NCBI GenBank assembly: GCA_021823555.1 | Contig: JAKANW010000182.1 | Coordinates: forward strand, 1 to 6,273 | DNA length: 6,273 bases | Direction of reading: 5' to 3' | Origin: Chloroflexota bacterium | GTDB taxonomy: Bacteria; Chloroflexota; Anaerolineae; Anaerolineales; Villigracilaceae | Shown: positions 1-6,267 of the stretch, piece by piece | How positions within the stretch are numbered: position 1 is the first letter of the stretch | How the letters are laid out: each line of letters begins with the position of its first letter | Program-made: the position numbers and the translations under genes | Notes under the pieces: model-generated | The model's database searches: none | What the model was told of the DNA's origin: nothing | What the model saw: only the letters and a program-made list of their open reading frames with translations

Positions 1-756
1 AAACAACCGGTCAAGATTGGCATCACGCTGAATCTCAATCCGATTTACCCAGCCTCCGAATCGAAAAAAGATCGCGAGGCCGCCAGCCGCACGGATGCCA
101 TTCTCAACCGCGCCGTGTTGGACCCACTGCTCAAAGGGACAACTCCCATCCAGGAATTTGCGCTTGGCAAAATGCTGTCCTCATCGCTCATCAAGGCCGG
201 CGACTTGGAAAAGATCAGGCAACTCGATCTGCTGGGCGTCAACTATTATTCGCGCTCCGTGATGAAACACGATGCCAAGTTCCCGCTCGTGGCTGCCAGC
301 CAGACATTCCCGGAGGGCAAAGAGTATTCGGGCATGTGGGAAATCTTCCCCGAAGGCATTTATGAAATCCTGATGCGCGTATGGAAAGATTATTTAAGAC
401 CCTCACCCTCGGCCCCTCTCCCGACATCGGGAGAGGGGAGTCAGATACCGGAATTGTTGGTGACGGAAAATGGCGTGCCCGTGCCGGATGGACTCGACTT
501 CGATGGACGCGTCCGCGATGAACGCAGGATCCGTTACCTTGAAAGTCATATCGCGCAAGTGCATCGCACCATTCAGGATGGGGTTCCGGTCAAGGGGTAT
601 TTCCACTGGTCATTGACCGATAACTTCGAGTGGGCGCTGGGATATGGTCCGCGTTTTGGGTTGGTATACGTGGATTACAAGACATTGAAGAGAACCATCA
701 AGGACAGCGGCAGGTGGTTTGCAAATGTGATCCGCAAGAATGGATTGGAGTCTTAG
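1..756 (+). CDS. Family 1 glycoside hydrolase (beta-glucosidase type), C-terminal part, 5' end missing
   Basis: The frame is open from base 1 to the TAG at 754-756 and gives 251 residues; family members usually have about 440-480, so roughly the N-terminal 40% lies outside the window, including the expected acid/base NEP motif. Visible family 1 hallmarks are GVNYYSR (about residues 79-85), the nucleophile motif LLVTENG with catalytic Glu156 (codon 466-468), and the glycone-binding block GYFHWSLTDNFEW (199-211) followed by GYGPRFGLVYVDY. Family enzymes are cytoplasmic retaining beta-glycosidases that release terminal beta-linked sugars such as glucose, galactose or fucose; the exact substrate cannot be read here. 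Residues about 132-147 (LRPSPSAPLPTSGEGS) are a foreign-looking insertion encoded by a palindromic repeat, placed between the KDY helix end and the IPELLVTENG strand. The TAG stop lies in the first bases of another repeat. Family assignment is very secure. Confidence 0.96.
   Translation, partial: KQPVKIGITLNLNPIYPASESKKDREAASRTDAILNRAVLDPLLKGTTPIQEFALGKMLSSSLIKAGDLEKIRQLDLLGVNYYSRSVMKHDAKFPLVAASQTFPEGKEYSGMWEIFPEGIYEILMRVWKDYLRPSPSAPLPTSGEGSQIPELLVTENGVPVPDGLDFDGRVRDERRIRYLESHIAQVHRTIQDGVPVKGYFHWSLTDNFEWALGYGPRFGLVYVDYKTLKRTIKDSGRWFANVIRKNGLES
400..438 (+). repeat. Palindromic repeat (family A) inserted in frame within the family 1 hydrolase
   Basis: The sequence starts CCCTCACCCTCGG and continues into a perfect hairpin: left arm CCCCTCTCCCGA (413-424), 2-base centre CA (425-426), right arm TCGGGAGAGGGG (427-438). 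A related copy lies in the opposite orientation at 4750-4788: over the 25 bases from CCCT to TCTCCC the two copies differ at 3 positions. The element is translated here as RPSPSAPLPTSGEG without disturbing the frame. Family membership is seen directly; that it is a mobile or dispersed genomic repeat is inferred from the second copy and from general experience of such GC-rich hairpins. Confidence 0.85.
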
Positions 757-961
757 CCGCGGATTTCTCGAAGCTGTCTATCAAGTTGCACGGGCACATA
801 AACTTGTTTTATGCGGCATCGCATTTGAACAACAGGCAAGACTGCCCATACACTACATTTGAACTTTGGAACAGAATCTTTGCAACATCGCCGAATCGTC
901 CGCGCAAGAGAAAAATCGGCGCAGTCCGCGTAATCCGCGGCAAAAACTAATTCGTGGCTAA
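754..961. repeat. Gene-free interval bounded by inverted repeat ends (family B repeat)
   Basis: GCCGCGGATT at 756-765 is exactly inverted as AATCCGCGGC at 932-941. An outer pair, TTAGCCGCGGATT (754-766) against the reverse complement of AATTCGTGGCTAA (949-961), matches at 11 of 13 bases. A further fragment occurs at 4681-4694: TTTTGCCGCGAATT, 13 of 14 bases like the reverse complement of 932-945. The interior (766-931) has no convincing ORF, RNA gene or terminator. A 6-bp inverted repeat, CGCCGA at 889-894 and TCGGCG at 916-921, is the only other structure I see. This may be a composite of decayed short repeats rather than one element. The left end supplies the TAG stop codon of the upstream gene. 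Confidence 0.55.
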
Positions 962-973
962 AAAGGTTAATCC

Positions 974-3520
974 ATGAAAAGACTCTTCCCCGCGCTCGCC
1001 ATTCTCTCCATACTCCTTCTCTTCGTCACGCCTGCTCACGCAGACAGCTCGATGTTTGTTTATTACGCCGGGCCAACAGACTCCGTCAGGCAGGCCCTGA
1101 CGCTGGTAAAAGATCAATACCCGGTAATCCTGACGAACGACGCGGCCCAAGCCAACGTCTTCGTCTTGAACGGGGTCATCCCGGATGACGCCCACATCGC
1201 ACAGCGCATCCAGGCAGGTGAAGCGGGACTGGTGCTGATCCTCGGCCCGGATACGACCCAGGAACAGGCCAGCGCGCTGCTCGGTTATCCACTGACATTC
1301 GAAAAACGCACCGACCCGGTCAGCCCAACCAACTTGAAGGGTGTGGAAGATCCGCTATTGACAGAAATTGTCTGGAATGGCGCGCCGCAGGTCCGCGAAC
1401 GGTATGCCGTCACCACACCGATCTCGTCCGTCCAGCCGCTGGTGGTTGGATATGAGGATGGTGAATGGATCGCCTGGAGCGCACGCGGCGGGAAAGACTT
1501 CGTCATCAACGCATTTCTCACGGATGGTTTCAATCCGCAGATCCAGGAGTGGGCTTATTTCAATTACATGATCTATCAACTCTCGCGGCGCGCGGCCGGC
1601 AGCAGCTATGCCTCGTTCGCGGATTGGCCTGACTCGCCTGTCCCGCATACGTTCCAGCGAAACTTGTTATGGCTCGTGATGGGGCTGATGATCGTCACGT
1701 CTCTCGCCGCATTCTTCCTCGTGCGGCGCTATAGTTTGGCTCACCCGGAGGCGCTGGACCAAATCGTTTCGGACAGAACCAGGTTTGAAGTCCGGGAAGG
1801 AGCGACCGAGTGGGAGGACATCGGCTTCCATCGCCCATTGAGCGGCTTCCTGGTCGCGTTGAGTCTGGGGCTGGTGCTCTTTATCCCACTCATCATCTAT
1901 CAGAACTTGATCCTGCCCGTTTATATCCTGCCTTCCGCTGAAGCGCTTGGTATCTGGGGACGCGTGACACAGTTCTTCAACCTGGCCTGGTATTTCTTCG
2001 ACATGGGCACGAGCGTGGCGTTTATCAAATATCTTTCGCAATACCGCGTACATGATCCCAAGAAGGGCATTCAATACGGTCAGATGTTCGTGTGGTGGCA
2101 GTTGCTTTCGGGCGCGGTGCAGGTCGCGCTGGTGATCGGGCTGGCCAGCACGCTGGCGCCGCGCTCGGCCTACGCGCTGTATGCGTGGAGCGTCATCATT
2201 CACTCATTCATTCAAATCCCCGGTTTTTATCAAGTGATGCGCCACGCACTCAACGGTTTTCAACGGCAGGATTATGCACGCGTGCTTGACCTCGGTTTGA
2301 ACGTGTTCATCCCCGTGCTTGTTCAACCGATCATCGTGGGGTTGATGTACGCCTGGGGGAAAGCGAACCCGATATACGGCGGCGCGATGGGCGGACTGTT
2401 CGGGCTGGGCATCGCGGCTTACGCGGCTGAACTGCTCACGTTCCTGCTCGGGCTGTGGCTGTATAAGCGCATTGGCTATAACGCACGCGTCCTGTTCCTG
2501 GCGCACTTCGATTGGGAAGTGATCAAGACCAGTTTCAAGTTTGGCGTGTTCGAAATGCTTGGCTCCGCTGCCTGGTCGGCGGGACAGGCAGGCGAGATCT
2601 GGATCACGCAGGCGCGGCTGGTGAATTATGCGGAGATCTGGGGGAACTGGGGGCTGGCACAAAATTTCGTCTTTGCCTTTAATGTGATGAATACACTGTA
2701 CGATGCAGCCATGCCGGCCATCTCGGAATCCATATCGAACGGGCGCAAATTGCTCAGCCAGTATTACTCGGTCATGGGCTACAAATACGGCGGGATGATC
2801 AGCGCCTTCCTCGGCGCGGTCCTGCTGGCAGTGGCAGACCGGTTCATCCTGGGCGCCTCAGGCATGGAATTCGAGCGGGCTGCCGTTTACGTGATCCCTC
2901 TCGTCATTTGGGGCGCGATCCAGTATCCATCGTGGGTGGGCGATAACGTTCAACTGGGCGCAAACCGGCCCTACCTGAAATCCGCATTGGTGCTTGGTGA
3001 ACAATGTATTCGCATCACCCTGGCCTGGATTTTGATCGAGCGCTTCCAGATCATCGCCTTGATCATTGCTTACTTTGTCGGATTGCTGACCAAGGATATC
3101 GTTGCATACTTTGTGAACCACAAAGTATGCTTCCCGCAAAAGTTTTATGTCTGGCAGTCGCTGGCCGCTCCCATCCTGGCGGCCGCGGCGCATTATCTCC
3201 TGCTGCGCTGGCTGACAGGCTTTATCTGGCAGGATGACCAACTGACCAGTGTGCTGATCTTCTTCATCGGCATCCTGCCATCCTTCCCAGTTTATCTTTT
3301 CTTCTATGGATTGTTTGGCGGCTGGGACCAGGCCACGCTGGACGAATTGAAAGCCGCGGCTGAATTAACCGGCGGCCTGCGTCCGCTGGCACGGATCGTC
3401 TGGGCCTCGACCGCGCTCGGCGCGCGCATCAGTCCGCTGCATGGACGGTTCCCGATCACGATCCGAGACGCGGCCCTGAGAGAAGCGGAAGAGTTGACAA
3501 GGGAAAAAGTGAAACTCTAG
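974..3520 (+). CDS. Polysaccharide flippase-like (MOP superfamily) membrane protein with exported N-terminal domain
   Basis: This 848-residue protein starts with a signal peptide (MKRLFPALAILSILLLF, likely cut after AHA at 21-23). Residues 24-225 form an exported domain with alternating beta strands and helices (VFVLNGVIPDD, GLVLILGPDTT, KDFVINAFLTDGF), loosely like class I amidotransferase/ThuA folds but without a visible catalytic triad. An anchor helix (about 231-250) ends in RR, placing residues 251-289 in the cytoplasm. From 290 to 782 there are about 11-12 hydrophobic segments with short charged loops, and the pattern FFDMGTSVAFIKYLSQYR (341-358) resembles polysaccharide/lipid-linked oligosaccharide flippases; a charged cytoplasmic tail ends at 848. 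The probable role is moving a glycolipid or polymer unit across the membrane. The ATG is the first possible start, since TAA at 968-970 is in frame; AAAAGG at 961-966 is a weak ribosome site 7 bases upstream. The flippase call rests on pattern recognition; the N-terminal fold is uncertain. Confidence 0.65.
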   Translation: MKRLFPALAILSILLLFVTPAHADSSMFVYYAGPTDSVRQALTLVKDQYPVILTNDAAQANVFVLNGVIPDDAHIAQRIQAGEAGLVLILGPDTTQEQASALLGYPLTFEKRTDPVSPTNLKGVEDPLLTEIVWNGAPQVRERYAVTTPISSVQPLVVGYEDGEWIAWSARGGKDFVINAFLTDGFNPQIQEWAYFNYMIYQLSRRAAGSSYASFADWPDSPVPHTFQRNLLWLVMGLMIVTSLAAFFLVRRYSLAHPEALDQIVSDRTRFEVREGATEWEDIGFHRPLSGFLVALSLGLVLFIPLIIYQNLILPVYILPSAEALGIWGRVTQFFNLAWYFFDMGTSVAFIKYLSQYRVHDPKKGIQYGQMFVWWQLLSGAVQVALVIGLASTLAPRSAYALYAWSVIIHSFIQIPGFYQVMRHALNGFQRQDYARVLDLGLNVFIPVLVQPIIVGLMYAWGKANPIYGGAMGGLFGLGIAAYAAELLTFLLGLWLYKRIGYNARVLFLAHFDWEVIKTSFKFGVFEMLGSAAWSAGQAGEIWITQARLVNYAEIWGNWGLAQNFVFAFNVMNTLYDAAMPAISESISNGRKLLSQYYSVMGYKYGGMISAFLGAVLLAVADRFILGASGMEFERAAVYVIPLVIWGAIQYPSWVGDNVQLGANRPYLKSALVLGEQCIRITLAWILIERFQIIALIIAYFVGLLTKDIVAYFVNHKVCFPQKFYVWQSLAAPILAAAAHYLLLRWLTGFIWQDDQLTSVLIFFIGILPSFPVYLFFYGLFGGWDQATLDELKAAAELTGGLRPLARIVWASTALGARISPLHGRFPITIRDAALREAEELTREKVKL

Positions 3521-3549
3521 CCCTCACCCATCCCCTACCCTTCCCTCTC
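3521..3549 (+). repeat. Pyrimidine-rich half-copy resembling repeat family A, between convergent genes
   Basis: CCCTCACCC at 3521-3529 is identical to 400-408 and begins on the base after the flippase-like gene's TAG. It continues as a C/T-rich run to TTCCCTCTC, but the hairpin right arm is absent. The rest of the 62-base gap to the convergent gene's stop shows no hairpin with a T-run, so I see no intrinsic terminator for either gene. The match is short and C-rich, so membership of the family is tentative. Confidence 0.35.
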
Positions 3550-3582
3550 AACCGCCTTCGCATCCAATGTTATTCGAGCGCT

Positions 3583-4542
3583 CTAAACTTGCGCCTCATC
3601 GAGAATACGCTCGCTCAACCACAGATCATACAGCCACATATTCTGGCCCCGGCTGCGACGTGTGGCCTGGATGCCCTGCGCACTGCCGCTCAGCTCCAGC
3701 CCTTCCCAACGTTTGGCCTTGCGCAAACCCTTGATCGCCCGCTGGATAGCCTGCGGCGCGCCGCCTTCGGCGGTCAGTTTACCTGCCCGGCTGTGGATGG
3801 CGAAACTCGGGACGGCCCCGCCGACGGTCATGGTCGTCGTACCGGACTGGACCACAATCCGCACTGGCCGGCCATGACGACTGCCTTCCATCACGGTCGC
3901 GCCGCGTACGCCGGTCCGGGGTCCGCTGAGACCTGGTGTAAGCGCCGCTTCGGGAGTCCGGACCAATTTCAGCCCCAGCGGAGTCAGGAGAATCGATTCG
4001 TTGACCCTTGCGGCGCGATGCGGCAAAAAGACGATCAGGACAAACGTCAGGGCAAGAAAGCCCATAAAGGCGTAGACGCCCAGTCCAAATTGGTTCGTAG
4101 TGATCAATCCAAGCGCATAGGGCAGGCCCAACCCAAGCACGGGAAAGAGAACCAGGATTGTCACCCAGCCGAACCAGATCAAAAGTGTTACACGGCTGGC
4201 GCGTTCCAGCTTTCTCATCTCTTCGACATCTCCGGCCTGGACGATCATCACTGACGAGAGCACCGACCAGCTTTGTAAGACGCTCAGATCGTTCACATCC
4301 GGCTTTTTGTCTGCAACTGGCGCTTTGGTCGTTCCATAGTCGCGCAGGCCAATCTGCACCCACCAGTAGGCCAGCAACAGGACCAGGAAGACGGCGATCT
4401 CGATCCCGCCCACCCGCAGGCCAAGCTTCCCCACCGGGTCCATAATGACTGCCAGGATGACGCTGACAACCACGAGCAGCAGACCGCCGATCACAAAGAT
4501 TCGATACCACCAAGAGTCCCAGCCAGCACCGGTATTTTTCAT
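3583..4542 (-). CDS. Four-helix membrane protein of unknown function with C-terminal soluble domain
   Basis: I do not recognise this 319-residue protein. It has two hydrophobic helices near the N-terminus (about 12-34 and 44-65), a polar loop with an acidic/basic helix (VEEMRKLERASR, 106-117), and two more helices (about 118-145 and 151-173). The region after PHRAAR (175-180) is soluble and, by the positive-inside rule, cytoplasmic. It has a beta-rich part (RPVRIVVQSGTTTMTVGG, 225-242) and an amphipathic helix with RAIKGLRKAKRWEGLE (268-283), and ends WLYDLWLSERIL. No catalytic motif stands out. Upstream in-frame ATG codons exist (to 4602), but the start chosen here has AAGGAG 8 bases before it, and the 4602 start would lie upstream of the -10 box of the proposed promoter. 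The gene faces the flippase-like gene tail to tail and shares a promoter region with the divergent hydrolase gene. Confidence 0.85.
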   Translation of the reverse strand: MKNTGAGWDSWWYRIFVIGGLLLVVVSVILAVIMDPVGKLGLRVGGIEIAVFLVLLLAYWWVQIGLRDYGTTKAPVADKKPDVNDLSVLQSWSVLSSVMIVQAGDVEEMRKLERASRVTLLIWFGWVTILVLFPVLGLGLPYALGLITTNQFGLGVYAFMGFLALTFVLIVFLPHRAARVNESILLTPLGLKLVRTPEAALTPGLSGPRTGVRGATVMEGSRHGRPVRIVVQSGTTTMTVGGAVPSFAIHSRAGKLTAEGGAPQAIQRAIKGLRKAKRWEGLELSGSAQGIQATRRSRGQNMWLYDLWLSERILDEAQV

Positions 4543-4550
4543 AGAGACTT

Positions 4551-4556
4551 CTCCTT
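4551..4556 (-). promoter_or_regulatory. Shine-Dalgarno site that fixes the start of the four-helix membrane protein
   Basis: On the minus strand AAGGAG is followed by 8 bases and then ATG (4542-4540). This near-perfect site favours MKNTGAGWD as the N-terminus over the 20-residue longer alternative, whose extra residues (MGSYTGATNLDTILREGEVS) look like translated leader. Confidence 0.85.
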
Positions 4557-4587
4557 CCCGCAGGATTGTATCGAGATTTGTAGCGCC

Positions 4588-4616
4588 AGTATACGACCCC
4601 AAGAAATAAAAAGCAA
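4588..4616 (-). promoter_or_regulatory. Sigma70-like promoter for the four-helix membrane protein gene
   Basis: Reading the minus strand, TTGCTT (4616-4611) is separated by exactly 17 bases from TATACT (4593-4588), a 5 of 6 match to the -10 consensus; the -35 keeps only TTG. The spacer is partly T-rich. The predicted start site near 4581 leaves a leader of about 40 bases to the ATG at 4542, holding the good ribosome site. This is a prediction from sequence only. Confidence 0.55.
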
Positions 4617-4629
4617 CGAAAATTTACTG

Positions 4630-4658
4630 TTGATGACGTACAAATCCGCTGGTATCAT
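4630..4658 (+). promoter_or_regulatory. Sigma70-like promoter for the hydrolase-mannosidase operon
   Basis: TTGATG (4630-4635, 4 of 6) and TATCAT (4653-4658, 5 of 6) are separated by exactly 17 bases. The predicted start near 4665 gives a leader of about 125 bases that contains two repeat remnants and possible hairpins. It lies back to back with the minus-strand promoter, the two -35 boxes being 13 bases apart, so a single regulator bound between them could affect both transcripts. No clear operator palindrome is seen there. Confidence 0.55.
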
Positions 4659-4680
4659 TCCAAACAACAAGGCAGGAGTA

Positions 4681-4694
4681 TTTTGCCGCGAATT
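4681..4694 (+). repeat. Remnant of repeat family B in the hydrolase leader
   Basis: TTTTGCCGCGAATT matches the reverse complement of 932-945 at 13 of 14 bases. Only the core is recognisable; no paired inverted end is seen nearby, so it looks like a decayed or partial copy. Confidence 0.45.
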
Positions 4695-4749
4695 TCACCT
4701 CCGGGACGGTTCCACACACCCAGATCAATATTGGAGGCCTGCCGGCTCC

Positions 4750-4788
4750 TTCCTTCCCGACTTGGGAGAAGGGCCGAGGATAAGGGCT
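4750..4788 (-). repeat. Palindromic repeat (family A), inverted copy directly upstream of the hydrolase start
   Basis: Read on the minus strand it begins AGCCCTTATCCTCGGCCC, closely matching the copy at 400 (CCCTCACCCTCGGCCC). The hairpin is degraded: left arm CCTTCCC (4752-4758) pairs with GGGAGAAGG (4764-4772) around the loop GACTT, leaving a 2-base AG bulge, as if CT had been lost from the left arm. On the plus strand the element ends one base before the hydrolase ATG and supplies all purine-rich sequence available for ribosome binding. Confidence 0.75.
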
Positions 4789-4789
4789 A

Positions 4790-5650
4790 ATGCAAATCAT
4801 ACTCAAAGATAACCGCACTATTTCTTACGCCGAATATGGCAACCCGCACGGCAAGCCGATATTTCTCTTTCACGGAATACCCGGCTCGCGGATATTTCGT
4901 TCATCCGATGAGATTACCAGCGAAATAGGCGTCCGGCTGATCACCGTGGATCGTCCCGGGTACGGACTTTCCACCTTCCAACCGAATCGCCATATTGCAG
5001 ACTGGCCGCACGATGTTGGTCTGCTTGCTGATTCGCTGAATCTGGGTTCATTCGCAGTCGCAGGTCATTCCGGTGGCGGGCCATACGCGGCAGCCTGCGC
5101 GTATGCTCTGCCTGAACGCGTCACAGCCGCGGCGCTGGTTTGCAGCGTGGGGCCAATTGATTCGTCGAGCGCGCTCGAGCGCATGGATGGCTTGAATCAC
5201 ATGGGCTTTCGCGTTGGACGGTACGTTCCCTGGCCATTGTGGAGGGCACTCATCTGGGCCTTTTATCGGGATGGGCATCGGCGGCCGGAAAAGATCATGG
5301 AGCGGGGGGCAGCTACACGCCCACGCGCCGATGCGGAATTATGGAAACAGGCCGCGGTCCGTGAAGTCTGTTATGCCAGCACAGTCGAGGCCTTCTGCAA
5401 CGGCACCCAGGGTCACGCCTGGGAGGCGCGCTTGCTGACGCGTCCGTGGCATCTTCCGCTGGAAAAAATCCGCGTCCCGCTCCACATCTGGCATGGCACC
5501 AGTGACCGCGCCGCGCCGGTCCAAATGGCGCGCCATCTTGCTGGTAGAATCCCCAATTGCCAAACCCACGTTTGTGAGGGCGAGGCGCATCTACTGATCT
5601 TCCCACACTGGCGGGAAATCCTTTTACAACTGACACAGGAGCATGGATGA
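4790..5650 (+). CDS. Alpha/beta-fold hydrolase
   Basis: The 286-residue protein is a full-length, single-domain serine hydrolase without signal peptide, so probably cytoplasmic. The N-terminal strand pair (DNRTISYAEYGNPHGKP) leads to the oxyanion motif HGIPGSR (28-34) and DRPGYGLS (54-61). The nucleophile elbow is GHSGGGPYA with Ser94. A cap region follows (about 125-225), then HGTSDRAAP with Asp239 and GEAHLLIF with His267, so the Ser-Asp-His triad is complete. The family covers esterases, lipases, peptidases and C-C hydrolases, and the substrate cannot be inferred from these motifs. TAA at 4781-4783 is in frame just upstream, so the ATG at 4790 is the first possible start. Its ribosome site is poor: GAGG at 4776-4779 is 10 bases away and lies inside a repeat. 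The stop overlaps the next gene's ATG as ATGA (5647-5650), implying translational coupling. Fold is secure, substrate unknown. Confidence 0.93.
   Translation: MQIILKDNRTISYAEYGNPHGKPIFLFHGIPGSRIFRSSDEITSEIGVRLITVDRPGYGLSTFQPNRHIADWPHDVGLLADSLNLGSFAVAGHSGGGPYAAACAYALPERVTAAALVCSVGPIDSSSALERMDGLNHMGFRVGRYVPWPLWRALIWAFYRDGHRRPEKIMERGAATRPRADAELWKQAAVREVCYASTVEAFCNGTQGHAWEARLLTRPWHLPLEKIRVPLHIWHGTSDRAAPVQMARHLAGRIPNCQTHVCEGEAHLLIFPHWREILLQLTQEHG
5637..5641 (+). promoter_or_regulatory. Ribosome-binding site for the family 38 hydrolase
   Basis: AGGAG within the last codons of the hydrolase gene lies 5 bases before the ATG at 5647. An out-of-frame ATG at 5643-5645 is too close to the site; the 5647 start gives the typical family N-terminus (MRTLHVVSHTHWDREW). 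Confidence 0.8.
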
Positions 5651-6267
5651 GAACACTGCACGTCGTATCACACACTCACTGGGATCGTGAGTGGTATCGC
5701 ACCTTTCAACAATTCCGGTTGAAACTGGTCCACCTGGTTGACGGATTACTCGATTTACTGGAAAAGGATAAAAGCTACAAGTTCTTCATGCTCGACGGGC
5801 AGACGATCATCCTGGACGATTACCTGCTCATGCGTCCTGACAGGAAATCCAGCCTGCGAGCACACATCCGCGAGGGACGCATCCTGGTCGGCCCCTGGCA
5901 CATCCTGCCGGATATGTTTTTGGTCAGCCCCGAAGCGCACATCCGCAACCTGCTCGAAGGCGACCGTACCGCCCGCCAGTTCGGGCCGAAGATGATGATC
6001 GGCTACATGCCCGATTCGTTCGGCCACTTCGGGCAGATGCCGCAATTGATGCGCGGCTTCGGCATTGACGTGATCTCGCTCTGGCGTGGTCCCGATGACC
6101 AGCCCGCCGAATTCTGGTGGGACGCGCCCGACGGCTCGCGTGTGCTGATGGCTTATGAGCGCGATTCATACAGCAATGGGGCCAGCTTGCAGCCTTCCAT
6201 CCCCTACGAATTTGCCGCGCAGCTGGATCGTGCCGCCAACTCGCTCGCCGCTCAATCCGCCGTTTAG
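5647..6267 (+). CDS. Family 38 glycoside hydrolase (alpha-mannosidase type), N-terminal part; apparent stop likely artefactual
   Basis: The 206 readable residues are the start of the family 38 catalytic domain. The metal-binding motif is HTHWDREW with His11 and Asp13. LDGQTIILDDYL (49-60), ILVGPWHILPDMFLVSPEAHIRNLL in the next block (79-103) and the nucleophile motif MPDSFGHFGQMPQ with Asp123 follow, as in bacterial MngB-like enzymes. Members use a zinc ion and release alpha-linked mannose, sometimes from phosphorylated or 2-O-glycerate mannosides; they are usually 800-1000 residues. No signal peptide is seen, so it is likely cytoplasmic and acts on imported oligosaccharides. It shares a 4-base overlap with the upstream hydrolase. 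The in-frame TAG (6265-6267) falls within bases matching a sequencing adapter, so the real gene very probably continues beyond the window. The later metal-ligand region and C-terminal domains are not present here. Confidence 0.93.
   Translation: MRTLHVVSHTHWDREWYRTFQQFRLKLVHLVDGLLDLLEKDKSYKFFMLDGQTIILDDYLLMRPDRKSSLRAHIREGRILVGPWHILPDMFLVSPEAHIRNLLEGDRTARQFGPKMMIGYMPDSFGHFGQMPQLMRGFGIDVISLWRGPDDQPAEFWWDAPDGSRVLMAYERDSYSNGASLQPSIPYEFAAQLDRAANSLAAQSAV

Noticed and set aside
825..854. Possible promoter TTGAAC-18-TACACT upstream of the flippase-like gene
   Set aside because: Only about 4 of 6 bases match in each box, with a suboptimal spacer; similar matches are common by chance, so I do not list it.
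630..950. Open frame of 106 codons overlapping the end of the family 1 gene and the following gap
   Set aside because: It is out of frame with the conserved family 1 C-terminus for its first third and then runs through repeat-rich sequence; its product shows no domain pattern and it has no ribosome site.
1667..2203. 178-codon open frame antisense to the flippase-like gene
   Set aside because: It is rich in Arg, His and Gln with no recognisable domain, which is typical of the antisense shadow of hydrophobic codons.
3521..3582. Terminator between the two convergent genes
   Set aside because: The gap has only an 8-base self-complementary GAGCGCTC without a loop or T-run; nothing resembles an intrinsic terminator.
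3779..4513. Long 244-codon open frame on the minus strand inside the four-helix membrane protein gene
   Set aside because: It overlaps a gene with clear membrane helices, good start site and promoter. Its product is Arg/Asp-rich with no hydrophobic or domain pattern, as expected from a shifted frame of GC-rich sequence. The long plus-strand frame at 3589-4254 is rejected for the same reason.
5647..6267. Reading the short family 38 frame as a true pseudogene or a novel mini-mannosidase
   Set aside because: The stop coincides with adapter-like sequence at the very end of the contig, so an assembly artefact is the simpler explanation.
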